Source of the DNA: Ktedonosporobacter rubrisoli
GTDB taxonomy: Bacteria; Chloroflexota; Ktedonobacteria; Ktedonobacterales; Ktedonobacteraceae
Assembly (NCBI RefSeq): GCF_004208415.1
Contig: NZ_CP035758.1
Span: forward strand, 10,974,001-11,038,000
Direction: 5' to 3'
DNA: 64,000 nt
Part shown: piece after piece, positions 16,158 through 25,067 of the stretch
Layout: each line of letters starts with the position of its first letter
Numbering within the stretch: the first letter of the stretch is position 1
Notes under the pieces: generated by a model
Database searches by the model: none
Seen by the model: the letters and a program-made list of their open reading frames with translations, nothing else
Told to the model about the DNA's origin: nothing
Made by a program: the position numbers and the translations under genes

Positions 16158-19100
16158 ATGGCACAGACAACGCTTCGTGACTATTTACAGGAAACAGAGG
16201 ATGCGCTTAGCTCTAATCGTATAGATGCTGCTCTCGCTAACTGCCAGCATGTTCTTACCAGGTTTCCAGAGTCCTTGGAGGCACAGCGTCTGCTAGGTGA
16301 AGTGTACCTCGCTCAGGGGCGCCTGGAGGAGGCACAGCAGACTTTTGATTGGGTGCTCACAAATGATCCTGAGAATGTCATTGCCTATTGTGATCGTGCC
16401 TTGATTAGTGAACGTTTAGCAGATTTTGATACAGCTCTTGATTGTTATCAGCAGGCGTATGAGTTGAGTCGGGGCAATAGCCAGATCCGCCAGGAATTTA
16501 ATAAACTGAGCGCGAAGGCAGGCCAGCAGGGCTTTATGTTCTCGCGCGCGGGCCTTGCTCGTTTATATATGCGTGGCGATTTGCTCGCCCAGGCTGTTCA
16601 GGAATGGGAAGCAGTTCTTGCGGCCAGCCCTGATCGTCTCGATGCCTGTACAGGCTTGCTGGAGGCTTATTGGCGTGAAGGGCGTTATGATAAGGTTGAG
16701 CAACTAGCGGCTGAAATTTTGCAGAATGTTCCTGGCTGTGTTAAAGCGTTACTTCTCCTCGCCCATGCTGCTTCTACAAAAGATATACAGAAAGCGCAAG
16801 AACTTTTGCAACGTGTCGAGGCCTTAGATCCTGACTTCGTGCTGGCCCAAGAAATTTTTGCAGATATGCTTGCCCGCGAACCGGAAGATGCCTTCTTGAA
16901 ACTATTGCGCAAGACCCCCGTCAGCCTGGACCCCAGTCGGGAAGTAGTATCACCAGCGCCTCTTGAGAAGACTCCCGAAGCTGTTGAGAAGCCCAGCGCT
17001 GTTCCTTCTCAGCCTGAGCCTGCCAGCTTGCAGGAAAGTTGGAGCGGTATCGATAACTGGAACGGTGAAACTCTCATTGGCAAGCCGAGGCAGAAGGAAG
17101 AGACGAAGCAATCTCAAGGAGATTTACCGCTCTGGTCGAGTGATAGCATAGCATTACCGGATACCTGGAATGGTGGAGTTAAGCAACCAGAACAGGATAA
17201 TAAGCCAAAGACTGCCGAGAGTCCACTTCAGCTCAATGAGGGCACGACACAAAATGATGCCTGGAATACGCTGAGCCAGAATGCGCAATCTAAGCAGGAG
17301 GAGTCAGCCCTACCATCCTGGCAAACAGCACAATCAGCACAGGAGAAGAATCCTATCCCTCCCACTAGAACAGAGGCTGAACAATCCACATGGCAGCTTT
17401 CTGGGGCAGGCATCAATGGGGTTGATGCCTGGGAAAGCACGAAAGATACAACTGTGGCAGAGCCTGCTAATGCCTGGGAATCCTTACAAAAGCAAGAAAT
17501 GCCATCTCCTCCGGCCTGGCTGAGCATGCTTACCCAGGGAGAGCGGCAGCAGCTTAATGACGAAAACTCAGTTTCATCTCCTCCTACCATTGAGCAGCAA
17601 AAGCCTGAGGGTCAACCTGCCGCTCACCAGCAGGCTACGCCTTTAGTAGATGCGCAGCCATCATGGCCGGGGATCGCGGAGAAGACTCCTGATGCGCTAC
17701 AATCCATGTCAGGGATTGCAGAGAAGGCCGTCGAGGCGCAGCCGCCAGCGCCAGGAAACGTAGAAAAAACTGCTGAGAGTCAGCCATCGTGGCCGGGCCT
17801 GGCTGGCGAAGATGATCAAGAAGATGAAGATCTTTCCTTTGGCCCTGAATGGCTCAAATCCCTTGGTGCGGCTGCTATGGAAGAGGAGGAAGAGGCTCCT
17901 TCCGTACAATCGAGCGCTGAAGAGGAGCGGGTTCGCCAGGTGGTGTCGGAGGCATCAGCATTGTATAAGCCTCAACCGTTGGAAAAGGAAATTACCTCGC
18001 AGCCACCAGTCATGCAGCCGGAACAGAGAGCAGAAGAGCCGGACTGGATGAAGCAGATAGCGCAGGCCGCGCAACCTGCAACTCAGCAGCCGGTAGAAGA
18101 GCCGGACTGGATGAAACAAATAAGCCAGTCTACTGCTCAGCCAGCAGCGCAGCAGCCGGTAGAAGAGCCAGACTGGATGAAGCAGCTTTCTCAGGCGCAA
18201 GCAGGGTCACAACAGGCCCCAGCAGAAGAGCCAGATTGGATGAAACAGATAGCGCAGGCAGGAAGTCAAGCTTCACAGCAGCCGCAGTCACCTGCAGAAG
18301 AACCGGACTGGATGAAGCAAATAAGCCAGTCGGGAATACAGTCCACGCAACCAGCAGCGCAGCAGCCGATGGAAGAGCCAGATTGGATAAAGCAAATAAG
18401 CCAGTCGGGAATACAGCCTGCGCAACCAGCAGTCCAGCCGGCCCCAACGGAAGAGCCGGACTGGATGAAACAAATAAGCCAATCTACTTTACAGGCGGAG
18501 CCACAACAGGCAGAAGAGCCGGACTGGATGAAGCAGATAGCTCAAGCCTCACAGCCATTAACTCAGCAGTCACAACCAAACCCGGCAGAAGAGCCGGACT
18601 GGATGAAGCAAATGAGTCAGCCTGCCTTGCCACAGCAGGCATCAGCAGAAGAACCGGACTGGGTGAAACAAATGAGCCAGTCGGGAATACAGTCTACTGC
18701 GCAACCAGCAGTCCAGCCGGCCCCAACGGAAGAGCCAGACTGGATGAAGCAAATGAGCCAGGCGCAACAAAAAGAGCAGCGTCCGGATCAGTCAGAACAG
18801 AATTTGATTACAACCTTAGAAGCTCTAGAGAAGGATTTACTATCACAAGGATTTGTGCCTCTAGAGCCAAATTCGCTTTCATCGATCACACAGGCAGAGC
18901 AAGAAGAGCCAGCAACTGAGAAGACGTCCCAACCAATTGTTGAAGAACAACCAGCTCATCAAGAGCCAACGCTCTCATCTGCTCTGGCGGAGCTCGGTAA
19001 TCTGGCGCCAAAAACTCCAAGGCTGTCGGATACCTTGAGTGGTGGAGCAACGCAGCCAACGCCAGCTTATGAAGAACAAATGTGGCCGACGCAGCCAGCC

Positions 19101-19895
19101 CACGCTTCAGAAGAGCAAATATGGACAACTGCTCCCTGGGCAGGATCACTGGCAGCTTTGGAGGCACAAACGTCTTCTTCGAAAGTGCCGGCTCAGCCGG
19201 CTCAGTTTGAGGCATCATCAGATCAGATGGCCCAGGCAACTCCATTCTCAACATCCAAGAATACAGCGAATGAAGCATCGAAGCGCCCTGAAGTGACTCA
19301 GCCTCATCAGCCAGTACCGGGGTCTAATCGGCCTCAGACGACCAGACCTCTGCCCGAACAATCCAGGCCAACAGCGGGATTGCAGAGTAGCGGAATAGCT
19401 GGGGGTCAGCCATCCAGCAGGCCGCAGGTTTCTTCGTTGCGGGCGTCGAGTGCTCGTATGGATGCCTTACTTGATAGCGAATTAGAAACTACCATGAAAC
19501 GTCCTGCTGTACGTTTGCAGCCAGCGAAGCCACGGACCACTCCAACGCAGCGAAGCCAACCGGCCGCCCCTGAAACCGCTCGTGAAGGGAAGAGAGCTAA
19601 TAATGAAATTGTAGATAGCTCTCTTAGCTATCAAGAGCGTCTGGTAAAGGGATATCAGCATCAGCTTGTAGGGGATTATGATGAGGCGATGCAGGAGTAT
19701 CGCATAATTATACGGAATGCGCCAGAGCTATTGGGCGAGGTTGTTAGTAACGTGCGGGCTCTCTTGAAGTTAGCCCCTAAATATGCTGCTGGCTATCGTG
19801 TGCTGGGCGATGCTTATATGCGTCAGGGAGAGTACTTGCAGGCAATGGAGGCCTACAATAAAGCTCTTACAATGGCGAAGAAAGCGAGAGCTTAG
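16158..19895 (+). CDS. giant TPR protein with tandem Trp motifs
   Basis: 1245 residues, no recognised full-length family. Residues 1-260 are tetratricopeptide repeats (ALANCQHVLTRFPESLEAQRLLGEVY). A long low-complexity Gln/Pro/Glu-rich middle carries first four AEK-type repeats (PSWPGIAEK, SMSGIAEK, APGNVEK, SWPGLAGE; about 500-550), then one FGPEWLKSL motif, then eleven copies of EEPDW(M/I/V)KQ(I/M/L)(S/A)Q at residues about 625-865. The C-terminal 80 residues return to TPR (KGYQHQLVGDYDEAMQEYRI, then YLQAMEAYNKAL). No signal peptide or membrane segment. The roadblock gene follows 32 bases later. A scaffold whose short Trp motifs bind repeated partners is a reasonable inference. Confidence 0.7.
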   Translation: MAQTTLRDYLQETEDALSSNRIDAALANCQHVLTRFPESLEAQRLLGEVYLAQGRLEEAQQTFDWVLTNDPENVIAYCDRALISERLADFDTALDCYQQAYELSRGNSQIRQEFNKLSAKAGQQGFMFSRAGLARLYMRGDLLAQAVQEWEAVLAASPDRLDACTGLLEAYWREGRYDKVEQLAAEILQNVPGCVKALLLLAHAASTKDIQKAQELLQRVEALDPDFVLAQEIFADMLAREPEDAFLKLLRKTPVSLDPSREVVSPAPLEKTPEAVEKPSAVPSQPEPASLQESWSGIDNWNGETLIGKPRQKEETKQSQGDLPLWSSDSIALPDTWNGGVKQPEQDNKPKTAESPLQLNEGTTQNDAWNTLSQNAQSKQEESALPSWQTAQSAQEKNPIPPTRTEAEQSTWQLSGAGINGVDAWESTKDTTVAEPANAWESLQKQEMPSPPAWLSMLTQGERQQLNDENSVSSPPTIEQQKPEGQPAAHQQATPLVDAQPSWPGIAEKTPDALQSMSGIAEKAVEAQPPAPGNVEKTAESQPSWPGLAGEDDQEDEDLSFGPEWLKSLGAAAMEEEEEAPSVQSSAEEERVRQVVSEASALYKPQPLEKEITSQPPVMQPEQRAEEPDWMKQIAQAAQPATQQPVEEPDWMKQISQSTAQPAAQQPVEEPDWMKQLSQAQAGSQQAPAEEPDWMKQIAQAGSQASQQPQSPAEEPDWMKQISQSGIQSTQPAAQQPMEEPDWIKQISQSGIQPAQPAVQPAPTEEPDWMKQISQSTLQAEPQQAEEPDWMKQIAQASQPLTQQSQPNPAEEPDWMKQMSQPALPQQASAEEPDWVKQMSQSGIQSTAQPAVQPAPTEEPDWMKQMSQAQQKEQRPDQSEQNLITTLEALEKDLLSQGFVPLEPNSLSSITQAEQEEPATEKTSQPIVEEQPAHQEPTLSSALAELGNLAPKTPRLSDTLSGGATQPTPAYEEQMWPTQPAHASEEQIWTTAPWAGSLAALEAQTSSSKVPAQPAQFEASSDQMAQATPFSTSKNTANEASKRPEVTQPHQPVPGSNRPQTTRPLPEQSRPTAGLQSSGIAGGQPSSRPQVSSLRASSARMDALLDSELETTMKRPAVRLQPAKPRTTPTQRSQPAAPETAREGKRANNEIVDSSLSYQERLVKGYQHQLVGDYDEAMQEYRIIIRNAPELLGEVVSNVRALLKLAPKYAAGYRVLGDAYMRQGEYLQAMEAYNKALTMAKKARA
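18031..18770 (+). repeat. eleven in-frame EEPDWMKQ-type repeats
   Basis: Irregularly spaced (about 17-28 codons) degenerate DNA repeats centred on GAAGAGCCGGACTGGATGAA. Third-position changes keep the peptide constant while the DNA drifts, so the peptide motif, rather than the DNA, appears to be under selection. Confidence 0.85.
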
Positions 19896-19927
19896 TTCTG
19901 CTAGTATAGATGATAAGGAGTCATAGA

Positions 19928-20275
19928 GTGGAAACTATTCTACAACGGTTGACTGACCTGGATGAAGTCTATGATGCGATACTTGTAGGCAGGGATGGCC
20001 TGATCGTGTCTGGGGTACTGCATACTGAGGATGAAGAAGTGATCGGGGCAATGTCAGCAGCCGCGTTTGGCTCCATTACCAATTACACAACGCAAATTAA
20101 TAGCGGAGATACCCATCACGTTATTGTAGAAACGAAGACAGGGACAATACAGATGGAAGAGGCCGGTGATCTCATCCTGATAGTGACCACCAGAGGGATA
20201 GGGAATCTTGGCCGGGTACGTATGGAGATGAAGAAAGCTTGCCGCCAACTGGCTCAACTGGTCGCTAGCTACTAG
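19928..20275 (+). CDS. roadblock/LC7-domain protein
   Basis: 115 residues if begun at GTG 19928, which sits seven bases after a strong AAGGAG (19915-19920). The ATG at 19910 precedes that site and has no ribosome site of its own. A single roadblock/LC7 fold: LTDLDEVYDAILVGRDGLIVSG, AMSAAAFGS, then VIVETKTGTIQMEEAGDLILIV. Bacterial roadblock proteins, such as MglB, regulate Ras-like GTPases or bind partners as dimers. No GTPase is adjacent here; the partner may be the TPR giant just upstream. Confidence 0.85.
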   Translation: METILQRLTDLDEVYDAILVGRDGLIVSGVLHTEDEEVIGAMSAAAFGSITNYTTQINSGDTHHVIVETKTGTIQMEEAGDLILIVTTRGIGNLGRVRMEMKKACRQLAQLVASY

Positions 20276-20310
20276 CGCATAGAGAAGTTGTCACGCAATC
20301 TACTTTGTCG

Positions 20311-20341
20311 GCAGATACCACCTGTTTATAGGGGTATCTGC
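20311..20341 (+). terminator. hairpin closing the M16-TPR-roadblock operon
   Basis: GCAGATACC (20311-20319) and GGTATCTGC (20333-20341), perfect 9-bp arms, followed by TCTTC. A second perfect palindrome, TGATCAT-CTT-ATGATCA, lies at 20353-20369. Confidence 0.55.
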
Positions 20342-20468
20342 TCTTCATGTTGTGATCATCTTATGATCAGGAGCATGGAATTTCTTATAGGGAAGGTTAA
20401 CGGTGAGCGGGATAAAACTCTATTCATCATCCACTCTCTCATCGGACCTGGTAGAACAGATGAATAGG

Positions 20469-20474
20469 TATAAT
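20469..20474 (+). promoter_or_regulatory. candidate -10 element of ndk
   Basis: A perfect TATAAT 28 bases upstream of the ndk ATG. No good -35 was identified. Confidence 0.35.
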
Positions 20475-20502
20475 AAAATACAAAGGAGAAAGTGTAGCGA
20501 AT

Positions 20503-20967
20503 ATGGAACGGACACTTGTACTATTGAAACCTGATGCCATTCAGCGCGATCTCGTTGGTGATATTATCTCTCGACTTGAGCACAAAGGGCTCAAGCTTGT
20601 GGGCTTGAAGATGATGCGCCTATCCAGTGCATTGCTGGATGAGCACTACAGTCACCTGGTAGGAAAAGACTTTTTCCCTGAGGTGAAGTCTTTTATGCAG
20701 CTCACGCCTGTGATTGCTTGCTGCTGGCAAGGAACTGACTGCGTAAATACAGTGCGTGCCCTCTGTGGTATTACAAAAGCCCGGGAGGCTGCCCCTGGCA
20801 CCATTCGCGGCGAGTTCGCCATGAGCGTTCAAGCAAACCTTATCCATTGCTCAGACTCGCTGGAGACAGCTGAGGTTGAGGTGAAGCGCTTCTTCAAGGC
20901 CGAAGAGCTCTTTGAGTATGAGGACATCCTTGAGAGATATATCTACTCTTCACGGGAGCGTGAATAG
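20503..20967 (+). CDS. ndk: nucleoside diphosphate kinase
   Basis: 154 residues. Transfers the gamma-phosphate from ATP to other (d)NDPs through a phosphohistidine. K9 (TLVLLKPDA) and the active-site H115 in NLIHCSDS are present. The second residue after the His is Cys-Ser in place of the more common Gly-Ser, which is tolerated. Length is normal for a bacterial Ndk. Monocistronic, with an AAGGAG 14 bases upstream and a strong bidirectional terminator downstream. Confidence 0.95.
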   Translation: MERTLVLLKPDAIQRDLVGDIISRLEHKGLKLVGLKMMRLSSALLDEHYSHLVGKDFFPEVKSFMQLTPVIACCWQGTDCVNTVRALCGITKAREAAPGTIRGEFAMSVQANLIHCSDSLETAEVEVKRFFKAEELFEYEDILERYIYSSRERE

Positions 20968-20994
20968 AGAAGCATCTCTCGCGATCCAGCTAAC

Positions 20995-21038
20995 AAAAAA
21001 GAGAAGTGCGCCAGCCATCTGATGCACTTCTCTTTTTT
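20995..21038. terminator. bidirectional terminator between ndk and the Cys-rich gene
   Basis: Perfect 15-bp arms AAAAAAGAGAAGTGC (20995-21009) and GCACTTCTCTTTTTT (21024-21038). The A/T tails give a U-run on either strand, suiting the two convergent genes. Confidence 0.85.
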
Positions 21039-21315
21039 AGCGAGATGCCATTGGTGTTTCTTCGGCCGGCTCTTCTGCTGTCCTGGATTGCTTTTTCTCA
21101 CTAAGACGCCAGCAACGCGTTTTACTGCGGAAACATTTATCCTGCTCTTCTGCCGTCACAGGAGGAGTCCCTTTAAGACAAAAAACTTGATACATCGGTT
21201 CTCCTGCAGCAACATCGTTACAGGGGAACCAACGTTCCCGGTAAAAAGGACAGGCATTTTTGTGTTTGCGCCAATTCGAATTTTCTAATGGATGTGTATT
21301 GAGTGTACCGGACAA
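21037..21315 (-). CDS. small cysteine-rich protein of unknown function
   Basis: 92 residues from a TTG start at 21315, with GGAAGG (minus strand, near 21324-21329) as ribosome site. Cys-containing segments HKNACPFYRERWFPCND, YQVFCLKG and DKCFRSKTRCWRL have the look of a metal-binding or disulfide-rich fold, and the tail is charged. Its stop falls exactly at the bidirectional terminator, which supports a real gene. I do not recognise the family. Confidence 0.5.
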   Translation of the reverse strand: MSGTLNTHPLENSNWRKHKNACPFYRERWFPCNDVAAGEPMYQVFCLKGTPPVTAEEQDKCFRSKTRCWRLSEKKQSRTAEEPAEETPMASR

Positions 21316-21471
21316 ACAGGTATCCTTCCCGACTAGATATTACGTGCTAATATATGAGAACCTTACGTTGAAGGTAGTATACCATATCTTTCCCATAAGA
21401 ATAGGGAGATAACTACAGACAAAAGATAGCCGTAATGGTATAATAGAATACGAAAAAATTGGAGAACCTCT

Positions 21472-22239
21472 TTGCTTGGACAGAAGTTTGAAAAAGTCCC
21501 CTGGACTATTCAGCAGACCTTCCTGGGTATTTTATTTACACTTGTTCCCTGGATCGTTTTAGCACTTCTACTTTCCAGTTTTAAGGGTCAATCGACCCAT
21601 ATCGCGCGATTACCCTTTCAAGTAGATCTGCTCAACGCCTTCGTGATCTTCTTTTTTTCAGTGCTGGTTGAAGCTGCATTTCTTATTGCCCCATTGTATT
21701 TTGCTCGGCGGGCCGTCCATGCACAGGAGGAACCTCACCAGTCAGTTGCCGATGTGCTGGGCTTGCGAGCCTTTAACCCGCGTAAGGCTTTGCCCGCGAT
21801 CATTCTCCTTTTTCTAGCTTTCCTGGCCATCAATGGCGTTTATCAGTATGTCATTACTGTGTTTCATCTCAATCTGCAAACTAACGATCAAGCTATCTTT
21901 GATCAAAGCCGCGTAGCGCCAATCACAACCTATGCAACCTTGATCGCTAGCGTAGTAGCAGCACCATTCTGTGAGGAGATGTTTTTCCGTAGCTTCGTCT
22001 TCATGGGATTTAGGCGCGGCATGCCACTGGTCGGGGCTATAATATTAAGCTCACTGGTTTTTGCGGTAGCGCATGCCGATCCGGGCTCGTTTGTGGTGCT
22101 ATTCTTTATCGGCCTGGCCCTGGCTTTTTTGCGCTGGTATACACGCTCGCTCTGGCCAGGAATTATTCTGCACCTGCTGAATAATGGGGTTGGGGCGATT
22201 CTGATTATCCTGGCAATGCAGGGCATAATGCGACCTTGA
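21472..22239 (+). CDS. CPBP-family intramembrane glutamic protease
   Basis: 255 residues, about eight membrane segments. The three ABI/CAAX motifs are present: E168-E169 followed by FFR (EEMFFR), H201 (VAHADPGS) and H234...N237/N238 (HLLNNG). These place it with Rce1-like prenyl-protein proteases and bacterial CPBP proteins. It starts at TTG (21472) after GGAGA at 21461, and a perfect TATAAT lies at 21439-21444. The substrate is unknown; such proteins are often linked to stress or bacteriocin self-immunity. Confidence 0.85.
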   Translation: MLGQKFEKVPWTIQQTFLGILFTLVPWIVLALLLSSFKGQSTHIARLPFQVDLLNAFVIFFFSVLVEAAFLIAPLYFARRAVHAQEEPHQSVADVLGLRAFNPRKALPAIILLFLAFLAINGVYQYVITVFHLNLQTNDQAIFDQSRVAPITTYATLIASVVAAPFCEEMFFRSFVFMGFRRGMPLVGAIILSSLVFAVAHADPGSFVVLFFIGLALAFLRWYTRSLWPGIILHLLNNGVGAILIILAMQGIMRP

Positions 22240-22262
22240 GGCAGAATATGCCCTGCATTGCC
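22212..22262. terminator. convergent terminator overlapping a coding end
   Basis: Perfect 16-bp inverted repeat GGCAATGCAGGGCATA (22212-22227) / TATGCCCTGCATTGCC (22247-22262). The left arm lies inside the last codons of the CPBP gene, and the right arm touches the kinase stop, so it serves both convergent genes. Confidence 0.7.
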
Positions 22263-23912
22263 TTATGGTTTTAGCGCTAGTAGTAACCCCTTTCGCTGAG
22301 ATTGCTCTAGCTTAGCACTGATCAGATTCCCTTGAATAAGCATGATTAAGGCAATGAGGAGCAATATGTGTCCGGCAACCTCATCGGGGATAAAGACCCG
22401 GGCTAGCGTACAGAGAATAGCGCCTCCAAATAATATACATAAAATTATCCAACTTGCCTGGCTGAGGCTGCGCGTTAGCCAGTAGAGCGAGGCAAGCCCA
22501 ACTATACCAAGACCGACAGTGGATAGGAGAGTGAGAAATTGCTCGTCAGGTAAGCTATTGACTGTGCATAAAGCCGATGGGTCAGTAAATTTGATGACTG
22601 CGAGATCTGGTTGTGCAAGCATCGTGAACGCGTAACCAGTAGCTAAAGCTGCTAGCCCGCTGATAAACATAATACCTCGGGTGAGGCGACTCTTGGCAAT
22701 CACCCCCGCTCCAATAATGCTGAGGACCAGCAGGATCGAGAGCCCTGCCTCAACTATATGCGCTGAAGCACAGATGAAATTGAATGTATAGATGCAGCCG
22801 CCAACAATTAGCAGGCTAAGGAGTAGGAAAAGTGCCAGAAAGCCGGAGCTCCAGGGAGAGTGGGAAGTTGGCATGGCTTTCGTAAGCGCGGGTGAGGCAG
22901 AAGCTGTCGATGTGGATATGCTTAATGATGGCTGCTGAGGAACTATTGGGTTTGTTGGTGCATTTGACGCTGAGCTTTGTCCACTTAAGGGGCCAGGCTG
23001 AGGCGGGATGTACTGCGTAGGCGCAAATTGTAAGCTGTTGGCCTGGAACTGGCTTGTATGCTCGGCTGCTTGCTGACTAATTTGCATTAAAGCCTGCTGG
23101 ACCTCAAGCGCATTAGCGGGTCGCTCCTGGTCGTCGTGAGCCACCATGCGTTGGATAAGCTTGTCAAGTTCGCTCGGCACCTGGGGATTGAAACGGCGTA
23201 TGGGTGGAAATGAGAAGCTATCGCTGGCGCGCGAAGGATCGCGACCTGTGAGGCAGTGGTGCAACGTAGCGCCAAGGCCATAAATGTCGGAGCGAGGGCT
23301 CGTTTGGGCGATACCATGCTGTTCAGGAGGCGCATATCCGGGCGAACCTAGCAAGATAGTATCTTGTTGTTGCCCTTCCTTAAAGAAACGGGCGATACCA
23401 AAGTCAATCAAGTAGATCTGTCCGGTAGGGACGATCATAATATTGGTGGGCTTGATATCGCGAAAAATGATGGGAGGTGTTCTTTGATGTAGATAGCTCA
23501 GGACGTCACAGAGCTGACGGGCATAAAGTAAAACTTGCACTACAGCCAAAGGTTGCCCATGCGCTTCTTTTAAAAGTTGGTGCAGTGTTTTGCCCTCGAT
23601 CAGATCCATAACTAGATAGGAACGTCCCTGTTCGCTAAACGCGTCATAGATGCGTGGTAAATTGGGATGTGAAAGAGCTCCCAACATGGCGGCTTCTTGT
23701 TGGAAGCGGGTTGTTGCTTCTGCCAGTTCTTGTGGGCTGAAACGGGCCTGGCTCATCTCTTTAATGGCTACGCGCCGGTGCGCAATACGTGTATCGGTAG
23801 CTGCGTAAACAGCTCCCATTCCACCACGACCTATTTGCTCAATAATGATGTATCTCTGCTGGAGCAGGGATTGAGGTGGAAGGCGCCCGGTCTGATTGTT
23901 GGTCATGGACAT
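22263..23912 (-). CDS. Ser/Thr protein kinase with multi-pass membrane tail
   Basis: 549 residues. The Hanks-type kinase domain (about 20-285) has the glycine loop GRGGMG at 28-33, K51, and catalytic segment FRDIKPTN with D152, K154 and N157. The metal-binding D170-F171-G172 follows. The usual His of HRD is Phe (F150), a variant seen in membrane-tail kinases of this phylum. A Pro/Ser-rich linker (about 290-355) leads to five or six hydrophobic segments. It probably phosphorylates cytoplasmic proteins from the membrane; the signal is unknown. A perfect palindrome CATCTTAAGATG lies upstream at 23985-23996. Confidence 0.9.
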   Translation of the reverse strand: MSMTNNQTGRLPPQSLLQQRYIIIEQIGRGGMGAVYAATDTRIAHRRVAIKEMSQARFSPQELAEATTRFQQEAAMLGALSHPNLPRIYDAFSEQGRSYLVMDLIEGKTLHQLLKEAHGQPLAVVQVLLYARQLCDVLSYLHQRTPPIIFRDIKPTNIMIVPTGQIYLIDFGIARFFKEGQQQDTILLGSPGYAPPEQHGIAQTSPRSDIYGLGATLHHCLTGRDPSRASDSFSFPPIRRFNPQVPSELDKLIQRMVAHDDQERPANALEVQQALMQISQQAAEHTSQFQANSLQFAPTQYIPPQPGPLSGQSSASNAPTNPIVPQQPSLSISTSTASASPALTKAMPTSHSPWSSGFLALFLLLSLLIVGGCIYTFNFICASAHIVEAGLSILLVLSIIGAGVIAKSRLTRGIMFISGLAALATGYAFTMLAQPDLAVIKFTDPSALCTVNSLPDEQFLTLLSTVGLGIVGLASLYWLTRSLSQASWIILCILFGGAILCTLARVFIPDEVAGHILLLIALIMLIQGNLISAKLEQSQRKGLLLALKP

Positions 23913-24164
23913 GGTATACCTCTCAGTAGCGTTGGTAGACTATTTTTGGCCCATAGAGGTTCATCTGGTCTACTCCCGAAAACTCATCTTAAGATGCCAG
24001 TGTCAGTATAATGCAGTATTTAAACGATGGTCAATGCGGTATTTCACAGTTAAATTAGGATAAAATACCGGCCTGGTTTGTCTTTTTTTGCCCTTGCCTA
24101 TCAATGGCGGCAAATGAAGTCTACGTGCCCTCTCCTTTGGCTGCTATCCTTCCATAAGAAAGCT

Positions 24165-25067
24165 TTAAACAGTAGGCTTATGTTGAGTTGTCGTCTCTGC
24201 ATCATTTATAGGCGTGGCTGCAGAATATCTTATTTCGCCCTGCAGGGTTCTGATAATGCCGAGGAAAGTGCATAAGAGCATAATCTGCAGGAAGAAGAAA
24301 TTTGTCTCTGGTCGTACAGCGCTTACCAGAGAAAGAATAAGCAGGATAATAGGAACGAAGCCAAAGAGAAACGTAGGACCAGGTTGAGCCCGCCAGCAGG
24401 AAGGGCGCAGCCACCAGACTAGAAGACTGAGGTAGAGCGTGACACCGGCGACAATACTTTCTACATGCGCAGGTTCACGCGCATCTGCTGGAGCAAAGAG
24501 GAATGCAACAACGATGACACAGGCCCCAATAATAGGGGCGAAGCGAAAGAACCAGCCATCCCAGCGATAGATGGCAGTACGATTGATGGAGAGGCAAATA
24601 TAGCAGCCGAGCATAGCGCTATTCGTTGCAGCATTCAAATGTGCATCTATCACGGCATGAGCATCTGCGGCAAGCAAGGTTATGGCGAAGTTGACTCCAG
24701 TAAATATTGCCCAAATACAGCCGAAAACACCAGCTATACGAGCCCATAGGGAGCGCGCGCAGATAATAAGAGCAATCCATCCCAGGAAGAGGAGAACCGC
24801 GAAGTTCAATAGCACCAATTCTGCCTCGTAGTAATGGTTGAGCCAGCCCTGGGTCAACAGGCTGGTGGCGCTGAGGCCGACGACCAGGATCAGCGTAAAG
24901 ATGGCAATAAAGCGTGGCGTCCAGATGACTGGCGACGTCTCGGAGAGAAAATCGCTATCGATGGAAACTTCGCTTGATGCCTGGCTGCCATTATCATGAC
25001 TTGCTGGAGTTACATCTTGTAACTGCTTATCCTGAGCTGCGCCTTGCGAAGTGACACACTTTTTCAT
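24165..25067 (-). CDS. polytopic membrane protein of unknown function
   Basis: 300 residues. The N-terminal 45 are hydrophilic, followed by about eight hydrophobic helices (FIAIFTLILVVGLSATSLL, then VLLNFAVLLFLGWIALIIC and similar). A GVNFAITLLAADAHAVIDAH stretch and WRAQPGPTFLFGF loop are the only distinctive features. I recognise no family. AGGAAG precedes the ATG at a good distance. It lies between a kinase and pncB on the same strand but with separate gaps, so no operon is evident. Confidence 0.55.
   Translation of the reverse strand: MKKCVTSQGAAQDKQLQDVTPASHDNGSQASSEVSIDSDFLSETSPVIWTPRFIAIFTLILVVGLSATSLLTQGWLNHYYEAELVLLNFAVLLFLGWIALIICARSLWARIAGVFGCIWAIFTGVNFAITLLAADAHAVIDAHLNAATNSAMLGCYICLSINRTAIYRWDGWFFRFAPIIGACVIVVAFLFAPADAREPAHVESIVAGVTLYLSLLVWWLRPSCWRAQPGPTFLFGFVPIILLILSLVSAVRPETNFFFLQIMLLCTFLGIIRTLQGEIRYSAATPINDAETTTQHKPTV

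Noticed and set aside
18031..18770. Tandem DNA repeats resembling a CRISPR or satellite array
   Set aside because: They lie inside an open frame, encode a constant peptide with drifting third positions, and spacing is irregular.
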